64,000 nt of DNA from an uncultured Acidimicrobiales bacterium (GCA_937922045.1 CAKZXA010000032.1:133710-197709); one strand, 5' to 3'. Counted from the stretch's first letter, positions 54,730-63,536 are shown. Made by a program: numbers and translations. The notes: generated by a model from the sequence alone, not told the origin.

Positions 54730-55986
54730 ATGCAACCTGTGTACCCGCCCGAGGCCGATACCTACCGGCAAACGATTCGGGCCTTTCTCGACAAGAACCT
54801 CCCCGAAGGATGGGAGGGCATCGGAGCTCTCTCCCCTCAGGACCGGGGTGCCTTCCATCAGCAATGGCGCTCGACGTTGGCAGCCAACAACCTGCTGGCT
54901 CCGAATTGGCCGACGCAGTATGGCGGGGGAGGGTTGTCACACATCGAGCACGTGATCCTGAACGAGGAGTTCGCCCGACGAGGAGTACCGACCTCGGGAC
55001 CCAACGATGGCTTCAGTATCGGCATGGTGGGCAACACCATCCTGTTTTGGGGCACCGACGAGCAGAAAGAGCAGTACATCCCCCGGATTCTCTCAGGGGA
55101 AGATCTCTGGTGTCAGGGCTACTCCGAGCCGAACGCAGGCTCCGACCTGGCAAACCTTGGCTGTCGAGCCGACCTCGACGGTGACGAATGGACGATTAAC
55201 GGCCAGAAGATCTGGACCTCGAGCGGACAGTCGGCCAACATGGTCTTCGTCTTGGCCCGCACCGACCCTGATGTGCGCAAGCACAAGGGCATCTCGTTTC
55301 TGCTGGTTCCTATGGATCAACCTGGCGTGGAGGTCAGGCCGATTACGAACATCGGACGCCACGACCACTTCAACGAGGTCTTCTTCACGGACGCTGTTTG
55401 CCCCAAGGACAATGTTCTAGGCGGCGTCAACAATGGCTGGGCTGTCGGCAACACGCTGTTGGGCTTCGAGCGAGGTGTGGGAGCGACAACAACCCACCTT
55501 CGCTACCGAGCGGAGATCGACCAGTTCATCGAACTTGCTCGCGAGCGCGACCGGCTCGACGATCCGTTGGTTCGCCAAGACATCGCCCGGTTCCATTCGA
55601 AGGTTGAGATCATGCGCTATCAGGGCATGCAGGCCCTAACTCGCTATCTGGGCGGGGATCAACCCGGCCCAGAGTCGTCGATCGGCAAGCTCTTTTGGAG
55701 CCACTACCACCAAGAGATCACCGAATCGGCTATCAACCTGCTCGGGATGGAGGGCCAGATTGGCTTCGGGGAGGAGACCCGTTCGGGTCTGCAGACCGCT
55801 GAGCTGGGTACGCCGAACACAGCGGCAAACTGGATGAATAGCTTCTTCGTCGCTCGTCCTGGCACCATCTACGCCGGCACCTCAGAGGTGCAGCGAAACA
55901 TTATCGGGGAACGAGTGCTGGGCTTGCCTAAAGAACCGCGGGCCGACACCGGCTCGTGGAAGGAAAGCCAGGCTGCTTACTCCTAG
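54730..55986 (+). CDS. Acyl-CoA dehydrogenase
   Basis: An FAD-dependent acyl-CoA dehydrogenase of 418 residues. It has APNWPTQYGGGG, QGYSEPNAGSDLA, a central WTINGQKIWTSSGQ and PGTIYAGTSEVQRNIIGERVLGLP. It shows the features of the FadE-type enzymes used for long-chain or steroid-derived acyl-CoA in Actinobacteria. The catalytic base is not evident by inspection. The ATG start at 54730 fits the N-terminal helix. The gene has its own promoter region (54577-54729). Confidence 0.9.
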   Translation: MQPVYPPEADTYRQTIRAFLDKNLPEGWEGIGALSPQDRGAFHQQWRSTLAANNLLAPNWPTQYGGGGLSHIEHVILNEEFARRGVPTSGPNDGFSIGMVGNTILFWGTDEQKEQYIPRILSGEDLWCQGYSEPNAGSDLANLGCRADLDGDEWTINGQKIWTSSGQSANMVFVLARTDPDVRKHKGISFLLVPMDQPGVEVRPITNIGRHDHFNEVFFTDAVCPKDNVLGGVNNGWAVGNTLLGFERGVGATTTHLRYRAEIDQFIELARERDRLDDPLVRQDIARFHSKVEIMRYQGMQALTRYLGGDQPGPESSIGKLFWSHYHQEITESAINLLGMEGQIGFGEETRSGLQTAELGTPNTAANWMNSFFVARPGTIYAGTSEVQRNIIGERVLGLPKEPRADTGSWKESQAAYS

Positions 55987-56047
55987 CTCGTGCCGCTCCT
56001 CGTTCCTAGAGCGGCCGAGACGAGATGAGATCAGAGAGCGCTTAAGC

Positions 56048-57655
56048 CTAGAGGTGGCTGGCAAAGCCGTTCAGCGGGGCCGCGTGTCCGTGGCCGGAAA
56101 CCTCATAGACGGGTTGCGGTTCGACCGGCTCATCGATGGTGGGCAGGTCGATGACATCGGCGGCCTCGTTGGCTCTAGCGCGCTCGACCATGAGTTTTTC
56201 CATGTCCGTTTTCGCCGACTCAGGGGAGAGTAGACCGGTGTAGTACGTCCGAGGGGCCGGGGCATGTTTGCGCTCGTCGAAGAGTTCCACTGGGCCGAGA
56301 TCGAGCTGTTGTTGGGGAAGATCGGGGCTGCCACCAGCAAGGATGAGCTTCCGTAGTTCGGTTGAGGTAAAGGCGACATAGACCATGGTGCGAACGTCGC
56401 GGTCGGTGATCGGACCAGCGGTTGACAGCATCCCCTGCTCGATGAGTGTTTTGATGACCTCGCTCTCGCCAACCCGGATGGCGGCATCGACGCTGTCTTC
56501 TCTGCCGACTCGATCGAGCTCGCGAAGGTCGATCACCGATTCCAACGAGTCGTCGGTTTCGGCGATTGCTGCGGCCGGCCCGACGGTCTCGATGCTTGGC
56601 ACGACCTGCAAGGTGCCGTCGTGCGTGGCCAGATCGCTCTCTACAGGATTTGCGAGGCTTGAGGCGATCGTGGCGACAGCAGGGTGTTCCGCTGTGAGCG
56701 AGGCGGTCTTAGAGGGGCCGCTTGGGCCATCGAAGTGCTCGACCGGAGCAATGGGGGCACTGAAGGGTCCGAGGTCTTGCGTGAGGCCAGCCTGCATGGC
56801 CATGGCCTCCTCGGCGATCTCAGGTGTTTCGGGCAATGGTTCGGTGGCCCGTGGCCAGGAATCGTCGACCACATTGATTTCGCCCGAATACTGGAAGCTG
56901 CCGGTGGTTGTAGCTGGTGACGGTTCGCCAATCCCGGTTTCGGGCAACGGCTGAATCGGGGGTAGGTCGCCTGGTGAGACCGTTACCGGTAGACCTGCCA
57001 TAACCGGCGGCGGGAACGACATCGTCTCTTCCCACTCGGTGGCGACAGTGTTGGTTTCCGCCTCGGTCGACTGGGTAACTTCGGTGGCAACGTCGTGATC
57101 GATGACGACCATGGGCAGTGGCTGCGGTGCTGCCAGCGACTCGACATTCTCCTGAGCGGTGAAGTTCCTGGTCATGGTGAGTTCATCGGGAACAACACTG
57201 GTGGTGGCGGGAGCAACGGCTGGAAGGGGAGCGGTGGCCTCGGTTTGGAACCGGATTGGTTCCGATTCGGGCCCGGCTGGCTCAAGTATCCCAGTCCGGT
57301 CTTGTGATGCGCCTGGTTCAGCTGTTGACAGGCTAAGCGAGCCGACCGGAATGCCGTAGTCTGAATCGCGGCTGAAGGAGACGTCGCTCTGACTGTCAGC
57401 GGCCATGAAGGCAGCTGTGCTGTTCGGCGGCGCCTTCATGGTGGTCATGCCCTGGCGGCCGTTTCGGCTGGCAGCGTCCTCGTCGGCCTGCAGACGAAGA
57501 TCACTGATCACATAGAGACCTAGCCCGGCCACGATCACGGCGGTGAGAAAGCGCACAATGAGCTGCTCCCCGCTGGTGAGGGCGCCAGCCAGGATGACGC
57601 CAAGGGCGCCAAGGGCGGCGAGGATGAAGATGCCGGACACGATTCGTTTCGTCAT
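56048..57655 (-). CDS. Large membrane-anchored protein with disordered acidic region, unknown function
   Basis: The protein of 535 residues starts with two membrane helices (IFILAALGALGVILAGAL and FLTAVIVAGLGLYVIS). Residues about 70-380 are Pro/Thr/Glu/Ala-rich and disordered. The last 150 residues form a folded part with SVIDLRELDRVGREDSVDAA and ITDRDVRTMVYVAFTSTEL. I do not recognise a family. GGAGG lies 8 nt before ATG 57655, which is preferred to ATG 57670. A short AT-rich stretch, 57680-57735, precedes it and may carry the promoter. Confidence 0.65.
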   Translation of the reverse strand: MTKRIVSGIFILAALGALGVILAGALTSGEQLIVRFLTAVIVAGLGLYVISDLRLQADEDAASRNGRQGMTTMKAPPNSTAAFMAADSQSDVSFSRDSDYGIPVGSLSLSTAEPGASQDRTGILEPAGPESEPIRFQTEATAPLPAVAPATTSVVPDELTMTRNFTAQENVESLAAPQPLPMVVIDHDVATEVTQSTEAETNTVATEWEETMSFPPPVMAGLPVTVSPGDLPPIQPLPETGIGEPSPATTTGSFQYSGEINVVDDSWPRATEPLPETPEIAEEAMAMQAGLTQDLGPFSAPIAPVEHFDGPSGPSKTASLTAEHPAVATIASSLANPVESDLATHDGTLQVVPSIETVGPAAAIAETDDSLESVIDLRELDRVGREDSVDAAIRVGESEVIKTLIEQGMLSTAGPITDRDVRTMVYVAFTSTELRKLILAGGSPDLPQQQLDLGPVELFDERKHAPAPRTYYTGLLSPESAKTDMEKLMVERARANEAADVIDLPTIDEPVEPQPVYEVSGHGHAAPLNGFASHL

Positions 57656-57741
57656 ATTGGTGGCCTCCATTCTCGTAGAATAGCCTGTATGACGATCTCA
57701 TGTATACACCTAATTTAACTAAATAACTATCGACATACGTG

Positions 57742-58254
57742 TTACGCGTCGAGCACGGTTGTTGAACCTTCCGCACCGGTGATCGGAGGTTCGCTCGACC
57801 ACGGGAAGTTGACCCACTGGTCGGTCTTCTTCCATGTGTAGTCGCATTTCACCAGAGAGTGTGACTTTTCATAGAGAACGGCGGTGCGCGCCTCGGCCAC
57901 GACCTCTTGGCAGAATTCATGGACAACCTTCAAGGTGTGTCCCGTATCAGCAACATCGTCGGCCACCAGAATTTTGGCGTCCTTAAGGTCGAATTTGTCG
58001 AGGTATGGCGGAAGCATCACGGGAACATCGAGACGCTCATCAACGCCCGAATAGAACTCTAGGTTCATGACATAGAGGTTCTTGACACTGAGGGCGTAGC
58101 CCAGCGAGCCAGCGATGAAAAGTCCGCCGCGAGCAATCGCCAGGATCAAATCGGGCTGAAAGCCGCTATTGGCAACCATCTGGGCCAGCTCACGAGCAGC
58201 AACCCCGTAGAGGTCCCAAGTCATGATCTCTCGTTCGGCCTGTTCATCACTCAT
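57742..58254 (-). CDS. Phosphoribosyltransferase (xanthine/guanine type)
   Basis: A type I phosphoribosyltransferase of 170 residues. The PRPP loop is ILVADDVADTGHTLKVV, and an N-terminal PDLILAIARGGLFIAGSL gives the phosphate-binding turn. The aromatic WKKTDQWVNFPW near the C-terminus resembles xanthine-guanine phosphoribosyltransferases that salvage purines. The start is ATG 58254, after GAGG; the upstream ATG 58293 is less likely. It is on the same strand as the large membrane protein and divergent from the M23 gene. Confidence 0.82.
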   Translation of the reverse strand: MSDEQAEREIMTWDLYGVAARELAQMVANSGFQPDLILAIARGGLFIAGSLGYALSVKNLYVMNLEFYSGVDERLDVPVMLPPYLDKFDLKDAKILVADDVADTGHTLKVVHEFCQEVVAEARTAVLYEKSHSLVKCDYTWKKTDQWVNFPWSSEPPITGAEGSTTVLDA

Positions 58255-58407
58255 CGGTTCCTCGTTCTCTCTCGGTGAATCCATTTCACGCAAGGTCGAC
58301 GATCGCGGTCAACCTTGTTCCTGCCGAGACTAGGAGCTGGCAGGCCCGACGCCACCGTGGCTTAAACGGCTGCGGTGATCGTGCCGAATGCCGATGCTGC
58401 TAGGGCG

Positions 58408-58469
58408 CGAACCGGGGGTCGGTTCGATACGGAAGGAGGTCCTATAAGCTTGTGAGGTCGATTCGATGA
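58408..58469 (+). promoter_or_regulatory. Leader with hairpin, strong Shine-Dalgarno and five-codon mini-ORF before the M23 peptidase
   Basis: CGAACC (58408-58413) pairs with GGTTCG (58421-58426). AAGGAGG follows at 58433-58439, then a GTG (58452) opening a five-codon frame whose TGA (58467-58469) overlaps ATG 58466 (ATGA). The main start has GAGG at 58454-58457. This may couple translation of the peptidase to a leader. A structured riboswitch is possible upstream; I cannot confirm one. Confidence 0.3.
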
Positions 58470-60004
58470 AATGGTTGGAGAATTGGTTGGATTCGATTCG
58501 ACGAACCGGTCAGATCGAGAGTGAATACAGGCGGATCCATATTGTCACCCGAAGGCTTGATGTGTTCTTGAACGCCCTAAGGAATCGCATGGAAGCACCA
58601 GACGGCCACGCTCCATGGGCTGAACCGCATCAGCGGTCGGCGTTTGAGCGTTCCCGCGGTCTGGCCAGCGCTCGCTACGTCGCGGGGCTGGGGCTGGGTC
58701 TTGCCCTGCTGCTCGCCAGTTTCACAGCCGATGCTCAGGAGTCGACCACCACGACGGCTGCTCAGACGACAACCGAATCGACGACAACTTCGACAACAAC
58801 CGAGTCGAGCAGCACGACGGCGGCCGCTCAGTCGACGAGTACAACGGCGCCAGCCACAACAGCACCACCGACAACCACGCCTTCGACGACGGTGGCCGGA
58901 GCCACGAGCTCGACCGAGACGCCAACAACGGTGCCCGAAGGGACGACGAACACAAGCACGCAGGCCGAAAAGAATCGTGCTCTAGCCAACCTGAGTTTGG
59001 CCAGGGCGGCCGATGAGGAGGTTGCCCGCAGCCTCAACGCCATCAACAGTTCGGCAAACGCAACCCTTGAGAAAATCGACCGTGCTCAACAGCAGCTCGA
59101 GATAGCTCAGATCACCGAGAGTCGCACTGGCGAGGCCTTGGCTGCGACCAACGAGCGCCAGGATGAGATTGAGTCGGCTCTCCGGCGCCAGGCTGTTGAG
59201 GGTTTTCGATCACAACGGGTCGACGGCAGGGTTGCCTTGCTCTCGTCTGCGAGCCTGGGTGATGCCGTGCGGCAGGAGCAGATGCTTTCACAGGCAAACG
59301 CATCAACCGGCGATCTTTTGGAAGAGCTGCGCGTACTGAATGAGGACCGAAGGCTGGCCAACGCCGAGGCCGCCAACGCCAAGGCCGAAGCCGAGGAAGC
59401 CCAACGGATTCTCACCGAGGAGTTCGAGGTCCTCGAGTCCCAGCGCCGCAGCCAGCTCGGCCTGAAAGCGGAAGCCGAGCGGCGTATCGACCAGTGGGCG
59501 GGCGAGCTAAACAACTACGCCAAGTCCGACCAGGCCGTTCAAGCCGTCATCGCCAACTCATCGAACAAGGCCGACGTGACGATTGGGATCAATAGCGTCG
59601 GTAGTACTTCGGTCTCTGGTTTCCAGTGGCCGGTCACCGGCAAGGCAACGAGCGAGTTTGGGTACCGAGTTCACCCGGTCTACGGTACGCGACGACTCCA
59701 TGCTGGTCTCGATGTCGGCGCACCGAACGGCACCGATATTTGGGCTGCAGCCGACGGTGTTGTGATCTTCTCGGGTGTTCAGGGTGGCTACGGACGCACG
59801 GTCATCATCGATCACGGTGGTGGAATCACGACGCTCTACGCCCACCAGTCCACCATTCTCGTTCCAAAGGATGCCGTCGTGAAACGCGGCACCGCGATCG
59901 GGAAGGTCGGCTCGACCGGTACATCCACCGGAAATCACCTGCATTTTGAGGTTCGGGTCAACGGGCAACCGACAAATCCTCGCGACCACCTGCCCGCAGG
60001 CTGA
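58466..60004 (+). CDS. Secreted M23 peptidoglycan endopeptidase (EnvC/NlpD-like)
   Basis: The protein of 512 residues has a cytoplasmic lead of about 75 residues, one membrane segment (VAGLGLGLALLLASF), a Thr/Ser/Pro-rich linker to about residue 170, a long coiled coil (about 170-370) and a C-terminal M23 domain. The zinc motif is in RLHAGLDVGAPNG and GNHLHFEVRVN. The coiled coil and LytM domain together resemble EnvC-type activators or RipA-like cell separation enzymes. It cleaves or regulates peptidoglycan cleavage. Its stop abuts the stop of the convergent molybdoenzyme gene. Confidence 0.88.
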   Translation: MKWLENWLDSIRRTGQIESEYRRIHIVTRRLDVFLNALRNRMEAPDGHAPWAEPHQRSAFERSRGLASARYVAGLGLGLALLLASFTADAQESTTTTAAQTTTESTTTSTTTESSSTTAAAQSTSTTAPATTAPPTTTPSTTVAGATSSTETPTTVPEGTTNTSTQAEKNRALANLSLARAADEEVARSLNAINSSANATLEKIDRAQQQLEIAQITESRTGEALAATNERQDEIESALRRQAVEGFRSQRVDGRVALLSSASLGDAVRQEQMLSQANASTGDLLEELRVLNEDRRLANAEAANAKAEAEEAQRILTEEFEVLESQRRSQLGLKAEAERRIDQWAGELNNYAKSDQAVQAVIANSSNKADVTIGINSVGSTSVSGFQWPVTGKATSEFGYRVHPVYGTRRLHAGLDVGAPNGTDIWAAADGVVIFSGVQGGYGRTVIIDHGGGITTLYAHQSTILVPKDAVVKRGTAIGKVGSTGTSTGNHLHFEVRVNGQPTNPRDHLPAG

Positions 60005-61618
60005 TCAGGCGACTTCGACGTCGATCGTGTGCCAGCCAGTGGCGCCGTCGGGCGCTGGCGAGGCGAGATCGGGTGTCTGGCTGTAGCCGGATTCGTCGGT
60101 AGCTCGCACTCGCAGCGTGTGGTTGCCCGGTTCGGCATCCCAGGCGTAGAGCCACTGAACCCAGGCGTCGGCCCCGAGGCTTTCACCTAGCTGGGCTTGC
60201 TGCCACTCGCCATCATCGATCTGGACCTCGACCTTGGCGATACCGGTGTTGGGCGCCCAGGCGACGCCGGCGATAGCTGTCGTTCCCTGGCCAACACGAG
60301 ACCGATTGGATGGCGTGTCGATGCGGGATTGGGTCTTGACCGGCCCTACCTTCGACCAGCCGCGAGGGATCCAGTAGCCGTCGAAGTCTTCCCAGGTCGT
60401 GAGCTCGATCGTCTCGATCCATTTTGTGGCCGACACGTAGCCGTAGAGGCCACTGACAACGAGACGGGCTGGGAAGCCGTGAGCTACCGGGAGAGGCTCG
60501 TCGTTCATAGCCACCGCTAGCAGGGCGGTTCGCCCGTCATAGGCGGCTTCAGTGGGAAAGCCGCAGGTCCAACCGTCGACCGAGCTGCTGGCGATCTGGG
60601 TTGCTCCGGGTTGGACGCCAGCCTCATCGAGCAGCTCGCTCAGAGGGACCCCTCGCCAGATTGCGTTGCCTACGAGCTGGCCGCCTACCTCATTTGAAAC
60701 GCAGCTCAGGGTCACGGGGGCCACCGTCGACGCTCGATCGAGAAGCTCTTGGTAGGTGTAGGTGACCTCTTGATCGACCATTCCCTTGATCGTAAGCGTC
60801 CATGTGTCGGGGTTTACCTGAGGCTTGATGAGGGCGGTATCGATCAGGTAGAAGTCATCGCCGGGAACCACAAGCGGACTGATGCCAGGGGTTGAACCGA
60901 CATCGCTGGCCGTGGCGGCGTCGAGTACCTGGTCGAAAGCGGTGGAGGAGTCGACCGGCTCGAGCTGGACCGCATCGCGAGCGATGTCGACCGATGATCG
61001 TGATCGGATTGCCTGAGCGGCAGCACCAGCCGAGGCCGCGCCAAGTCCCGCCACACCAGCCCAGCCGAGAAAGCTGCGTCGAGAGACGTGGGGATTGGTC
61101 GGCGTGCCAAAGGGCGGTGTCTTGGCCGGCGTCGATCTTGGCCGGGCTCGATTCAGGAGGAAACTCAGCGTGAGCATGCCGCTAGCGGCGGCGATAGCAC
61201 TGCTGATGATGGCCCACAGCAATGAGCCCTGCGGGTCACTCGCTATAGCTAACAATCCCAGAATGGCGAAGCCGGCGAAGCCCAACAGGGCTGGGACAAC
61301 GCTCCGGCGAGCCACCACGCCCAGGGCCATAGCAAGGGCAACCGAGATGCAAATCGTTCCAATGATTAGGGCTGGCTTGTCGGCTAGGCCAAAGAGTGAC
61401 TTGCCGAGTTCGACAAACCAGCCAGGTGCGAGATCGATTACTCGGTTGGCGACGGCGACGACCGGACCCGGCGAAGGAGCGCCGAAGGCTCCAACAAATT
61501 CCCCGGACGCCAGCGCTAGGCCAGCTGCGAGCGCGCCAGCCAGGGCGGCGATCCATGTGCGAATGCCCTCGGTTTTGTCAATCGTCTTATCCAACGAGGC
61601 GCCTAGCTGTTCTCCCAT
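60005..61618 (-). CDS. Membrane-anchored sulfite-oxidase-like molybdopterin enzyme, Tat-exported
   Basis: The protein of 537 residues starts with about five membrane helices (residues 20-165), followed by a twin-arginine signal (SRRSFLGWAG), so the C-terminal part is moved outside by Tat. That part has DDFYLIDTALIKPQVNPDTW, the Mo-ligating Cys in LSCVSNEVGG, RGVPLSELLDEAGVQPG and HGFPARLVV, then an immunoglobulin-like dimer domain with WAPNTGIAKVEVQID. It is a sulfite-oxidase/YedY-related oxidoreductase. The electron acceptor is unknown. The moeA-moaA-moaC genes could supply its cofactor. It is divergent from the redoxin gene. Confidence 0.85.
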   Translation of the reverse strand: MGEQLGASLDKTIDKTEGIRTWIAALAGALAAGLALASGEFVGAFGAPSPGPVVAVANRVIDLAPGWFVELGKSLFGLADKPALIIGTICISVALAMALGVVARRSVVPALLGFAGFAILGLLAIASDPQGSLLWAIISSAIAAASGMLTLSFLLNRARPRSTPAKTPPFGTPTNPHVSRRSFLGWAGVAGLGAASAGAAAQAIRSRSSVDIARDAVQLEPVDSSTAFDQVLDAATASDVGSTPGISPLVVPGDDFYLIDTALIKPQVNPDTWTLTIKGMVDQEVTYTYQELLDRASTVAPVTLSCVSNEVGGQLVGNAIWRGVPLSELLDEAGVQPGATQIASSSVDGWTCGFPTEAAYDGRTALLAVAMNDEPLPVAHGFPARLVVSGLYGYVSATKWIETIELTTWEDFDGYWIPRGWSKVGPVKTQSRIDTPSNRSRVGQGTTAIAGVAWAPNTGIAKVEVQIDDGEWQQAQLGESLGADAWVQWLYAWDAEPGNHTLRVRATDESGYSQTPDLASPAPDGATGWHTIDVEVA

Positions 61619-61776
61619 ACACTCAGCGAACCATAGAAATGAGGGTGACATTCCAATCGGGTGTTCAAACCGAAGAAGGTTTCGCGAACGTTTCGGATCC
61701 GTTTATGGTGCATTTCGACCCGGCAGGGGATGCTAGAGATGCCGTCTACGTCGGCCCTCGAACCTTTGGAGCGCGT

Positions 61777-62598
61777 ATGCCTCATGAAGCCACACAGCGA
61801 CTACCCAGAAAGCGATCACAGAGCGGCAGCTCGCTCTGGTCGCTGGCGGTAGCAACCGGCCTCGCCTTGGTCTTGGCCGCCTGCGGCGGCACGACCACCG
61901 ACGAAAGCGCTGATGAATCGACCGCGGCCTCGGTGTCGGCTGCGACGGATGAATCGGCGGTCACCCCTGCCGATGAAACCCCGACGGCATCGAGTGACAC
62001 CACCGTCGCCGACGCAGCTTCGACCGCCCCAACAACGGCTCTGACCGCAACGTCGTCGGACTCCACGACGTCGTCGACAGCAGAAACCTCCGACTCTTCA
62101 GCGACTACCGCATCGTCGGAGAGCACGGCGTCATCGGAGGCGACGACCACACCGTCGACCGAGGCACCAACCACCACCAGTACCGAGACAGCGGTCAATC
62201 TGTTCCCCGATGTCGATGTGGTAAGCATCGTCGATGGTTCGAATGTCAATCTCGCCTCGAGACTCGGCGGAGGGCAAACTCCTGTCCTGCTCTGGTTCTT
62301 CGCCCCGCATTGACCTACCTGCAACGCCGAAGCACCGGCGGTTGAGCAGTTTGCTCAACAGAACACAGGCAAAGTGCGAGTTGTTGGCATGGGCGCTCAG
62401 GACAGCTTGGACCTGGCGAAGTCCTTCGTCCAACGCAACGGGACCGATACTCCGACGATGGTGTGGGATGCGTCCTTCGATTCGTGGAGCCACTACGGCG
62501 TTTCCGGCCAACCGTTCGTGATTCTTGTCGATGCCGAAGGCAACGAGTTGGGTCGCTGGTCGGGCCTCTCATCGGAGATCAGCGAACTGATCGGCTAA
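61777..62598 (+). CDS. Thioredoxin-like lipoprotein with in-frame TGA, probable selenoprotein (UxxC)
   Basis: A lipoprotein signal ending in LVLAAC (Cys36) follows ATG 61777, which has GGAG 5 nt upstream. A Ser/Thr/Ala/Glu linker runs to about residue 145. A thioredoxin-like domain follows: PVLLWFFAPH, then TGA at 62311-62313 (codon 179), then PTCNAEAPAVEQF. After this the frame stays open for 95 codons, with VRVVGMGAQDSLDL, the cis-Pro motif SGQPFVILVDAEG and a final LGRWSGL, and ends at TAA 62598. The TGA replaces the first Cys of the redox motif while the second (Cys182) is intact. The base after TGA is C, a weak stop context. Selenocysteine is the best reading; a nonsense mutation is the alternative. 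It may act as an extracytoplasmic reductase. Confidence 0.82.
62325..62359 (+). promoter_or_regulatory. Candidate bacterial SECIS: two adjacent hairpins after the TGA codon
   Basis: Hairpin 1: CGCCG (62325-62329) and CGGCG (62336-62340), loop AAGCAC, starting 11 nt after the TGA, the same distance as in E. coli fdhF. Hairpin 2: GTTGAGCA (62341-62348) and TGCTCAAC (62352-62359), loop GTT with G first, 35 nt after the TGA. Bacterial SECIS loops carry a G near the loop start, which favours hairpin 2, while spacing favours hairpin 1. Both lie in the coding region, as in bacteria. Confidence 0.55.
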
Positions 62599-62644
62599 AC
62601 CCTCCCGGTGGCAGGGATGTTCGCGGTCGGCTAGACCGGAGGGC

Positions 62645-63454
62645 ATGTCCGAACAACGAGAGTCAGATCAAGGATCACGCCTCAAGGCTGAGCCGAGTAC
62701 CGTCGTCAACCTTGCCGATCGCGTGGTATTGGTTACGGGTGGCAATGGTGGCATCGGGCTCGGCCTAGCGGAGGGCTGTGCGGCCGTGGGCGCCGACATC
62801 GTGATCTGGGGGACCAACGAGACCAAGCTGGCGGCAGCCGAGACCCGGCTCAAAGCGATGGGGGCCAAGGTCCTGGCCTCGCGCGTCGATGTGTCTGACG
62901 AGGAAGCCGTCATCGCTGGTATGGACGAGGTCATGGCGACGATGGGCCGCATCGACGCGGCCTTTGCCAACGCAGGAGTGAGTGGGTCCGCTCCCTTTCT
63001 CGACCAGACCACCGAGCTCTGGCGTCGCACGCTCGCCGTCAATCTCGATGGAGCGTTCTACACGCTTCGAGAGGCGGCTAGAAAGATGGTCGAGGGTGGT
63101 GGCGGTTCGCTCGTCGGCGTCTCTTCGGTGTCAGCCATCCATGGGGCGCCGCGTAGCCAGCCGTATGCCGCCAGTAAGGCTGCCCTGCTGGCCATCATGC
63201 GAGGGCTAGCCGTCGAGCTGGCGCCCCAAGGAATCAGGTGCAACTCGATCGTGCCAGGCTGGACCGAGACGGAGCTGACCGAGCCGAGCCGAGAGAACGA
63301 GAAGTTTGTGGCCAACACCACCTACCGAACGCCGATCCGCCGTTGGGGTCTCCCCGAGGACTACCGAGCCCTCGGTGCATTCCTAGCCGACCCGACCCTC
63401 GTCTATCACACGGGCGACGAGATCGTGATGGATGGTGGGTATACCCGCTTCTGA
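62645..63454 (+). CDS. Short-chain dehydrogenase/reductase
   Basis: A classical SDR of 269 residues with TGGNGGIGLGLAEG, NAGVSG, Ser in GVSSVSA, Tyr-x-x-x-Lys in YAASKAAL and GDEIVMDGG at the end. The first 25 residues are a polar extension. The substrate is unknown; it is 46 nt downstream of the redoxin and may share its transcript. ATG 62645 is preceded by GGAGG. Confidence 0.88.
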   Translation: MSEQRESDQGSRLKAEPSTVVNLADRVVLVTGGNGGIGLGLAEGCAAVGADIVIWGTNETKLAAAETRLKAMGAKVLASRVDVSDEEAVIAGMDEVMATMGRIDAAFANAGVSGSAPFLDQTTELWRRTLAVNLDGAFYTLREAARKMVEGGGGSLVGVSSVSAIHGAPRSQPYAASKAALLAIMRGLAVELAPQGIRCNSIVPGWTETELTEPSRENEKFVANTTYRTPIRRWGLPEDYRALGAFLADPTLVYHTGDEIVMDGGYTRF

Positions 63455-63508
63455 TCCTGCATCGTGGGTGTGGACAACCCTCCGGCGGGGTGGTCCGGCG
63501 CTAAACCG

Positions 63509-63536
63509 CTGTCTAGTATTTGCTGTCTAGTATTTG
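63509..63536. repeat. Perfect tandem duplication of 14 bp upstream of the ferredoxin gene
   Basis: ctgtctagtatttg occurs at 63509-63522 and again at 63523-63536 with no mismatch. Each copy contains TAGTAT, a -10-like hexamer. The duplication doubles a possible promoter element 66 bp before the ferredoxin start. Confidence 0.8.

Noticed and set aside
62311-62313. TGA read as a true stop, with a separate small gene from ATG 62374 or earlier
   Set aside because: The part after the TGA contains the second half of a thioredoxin fold that makes no sense alone, and the part before ends at the active-site strand. Still kept as the alternative explanation.
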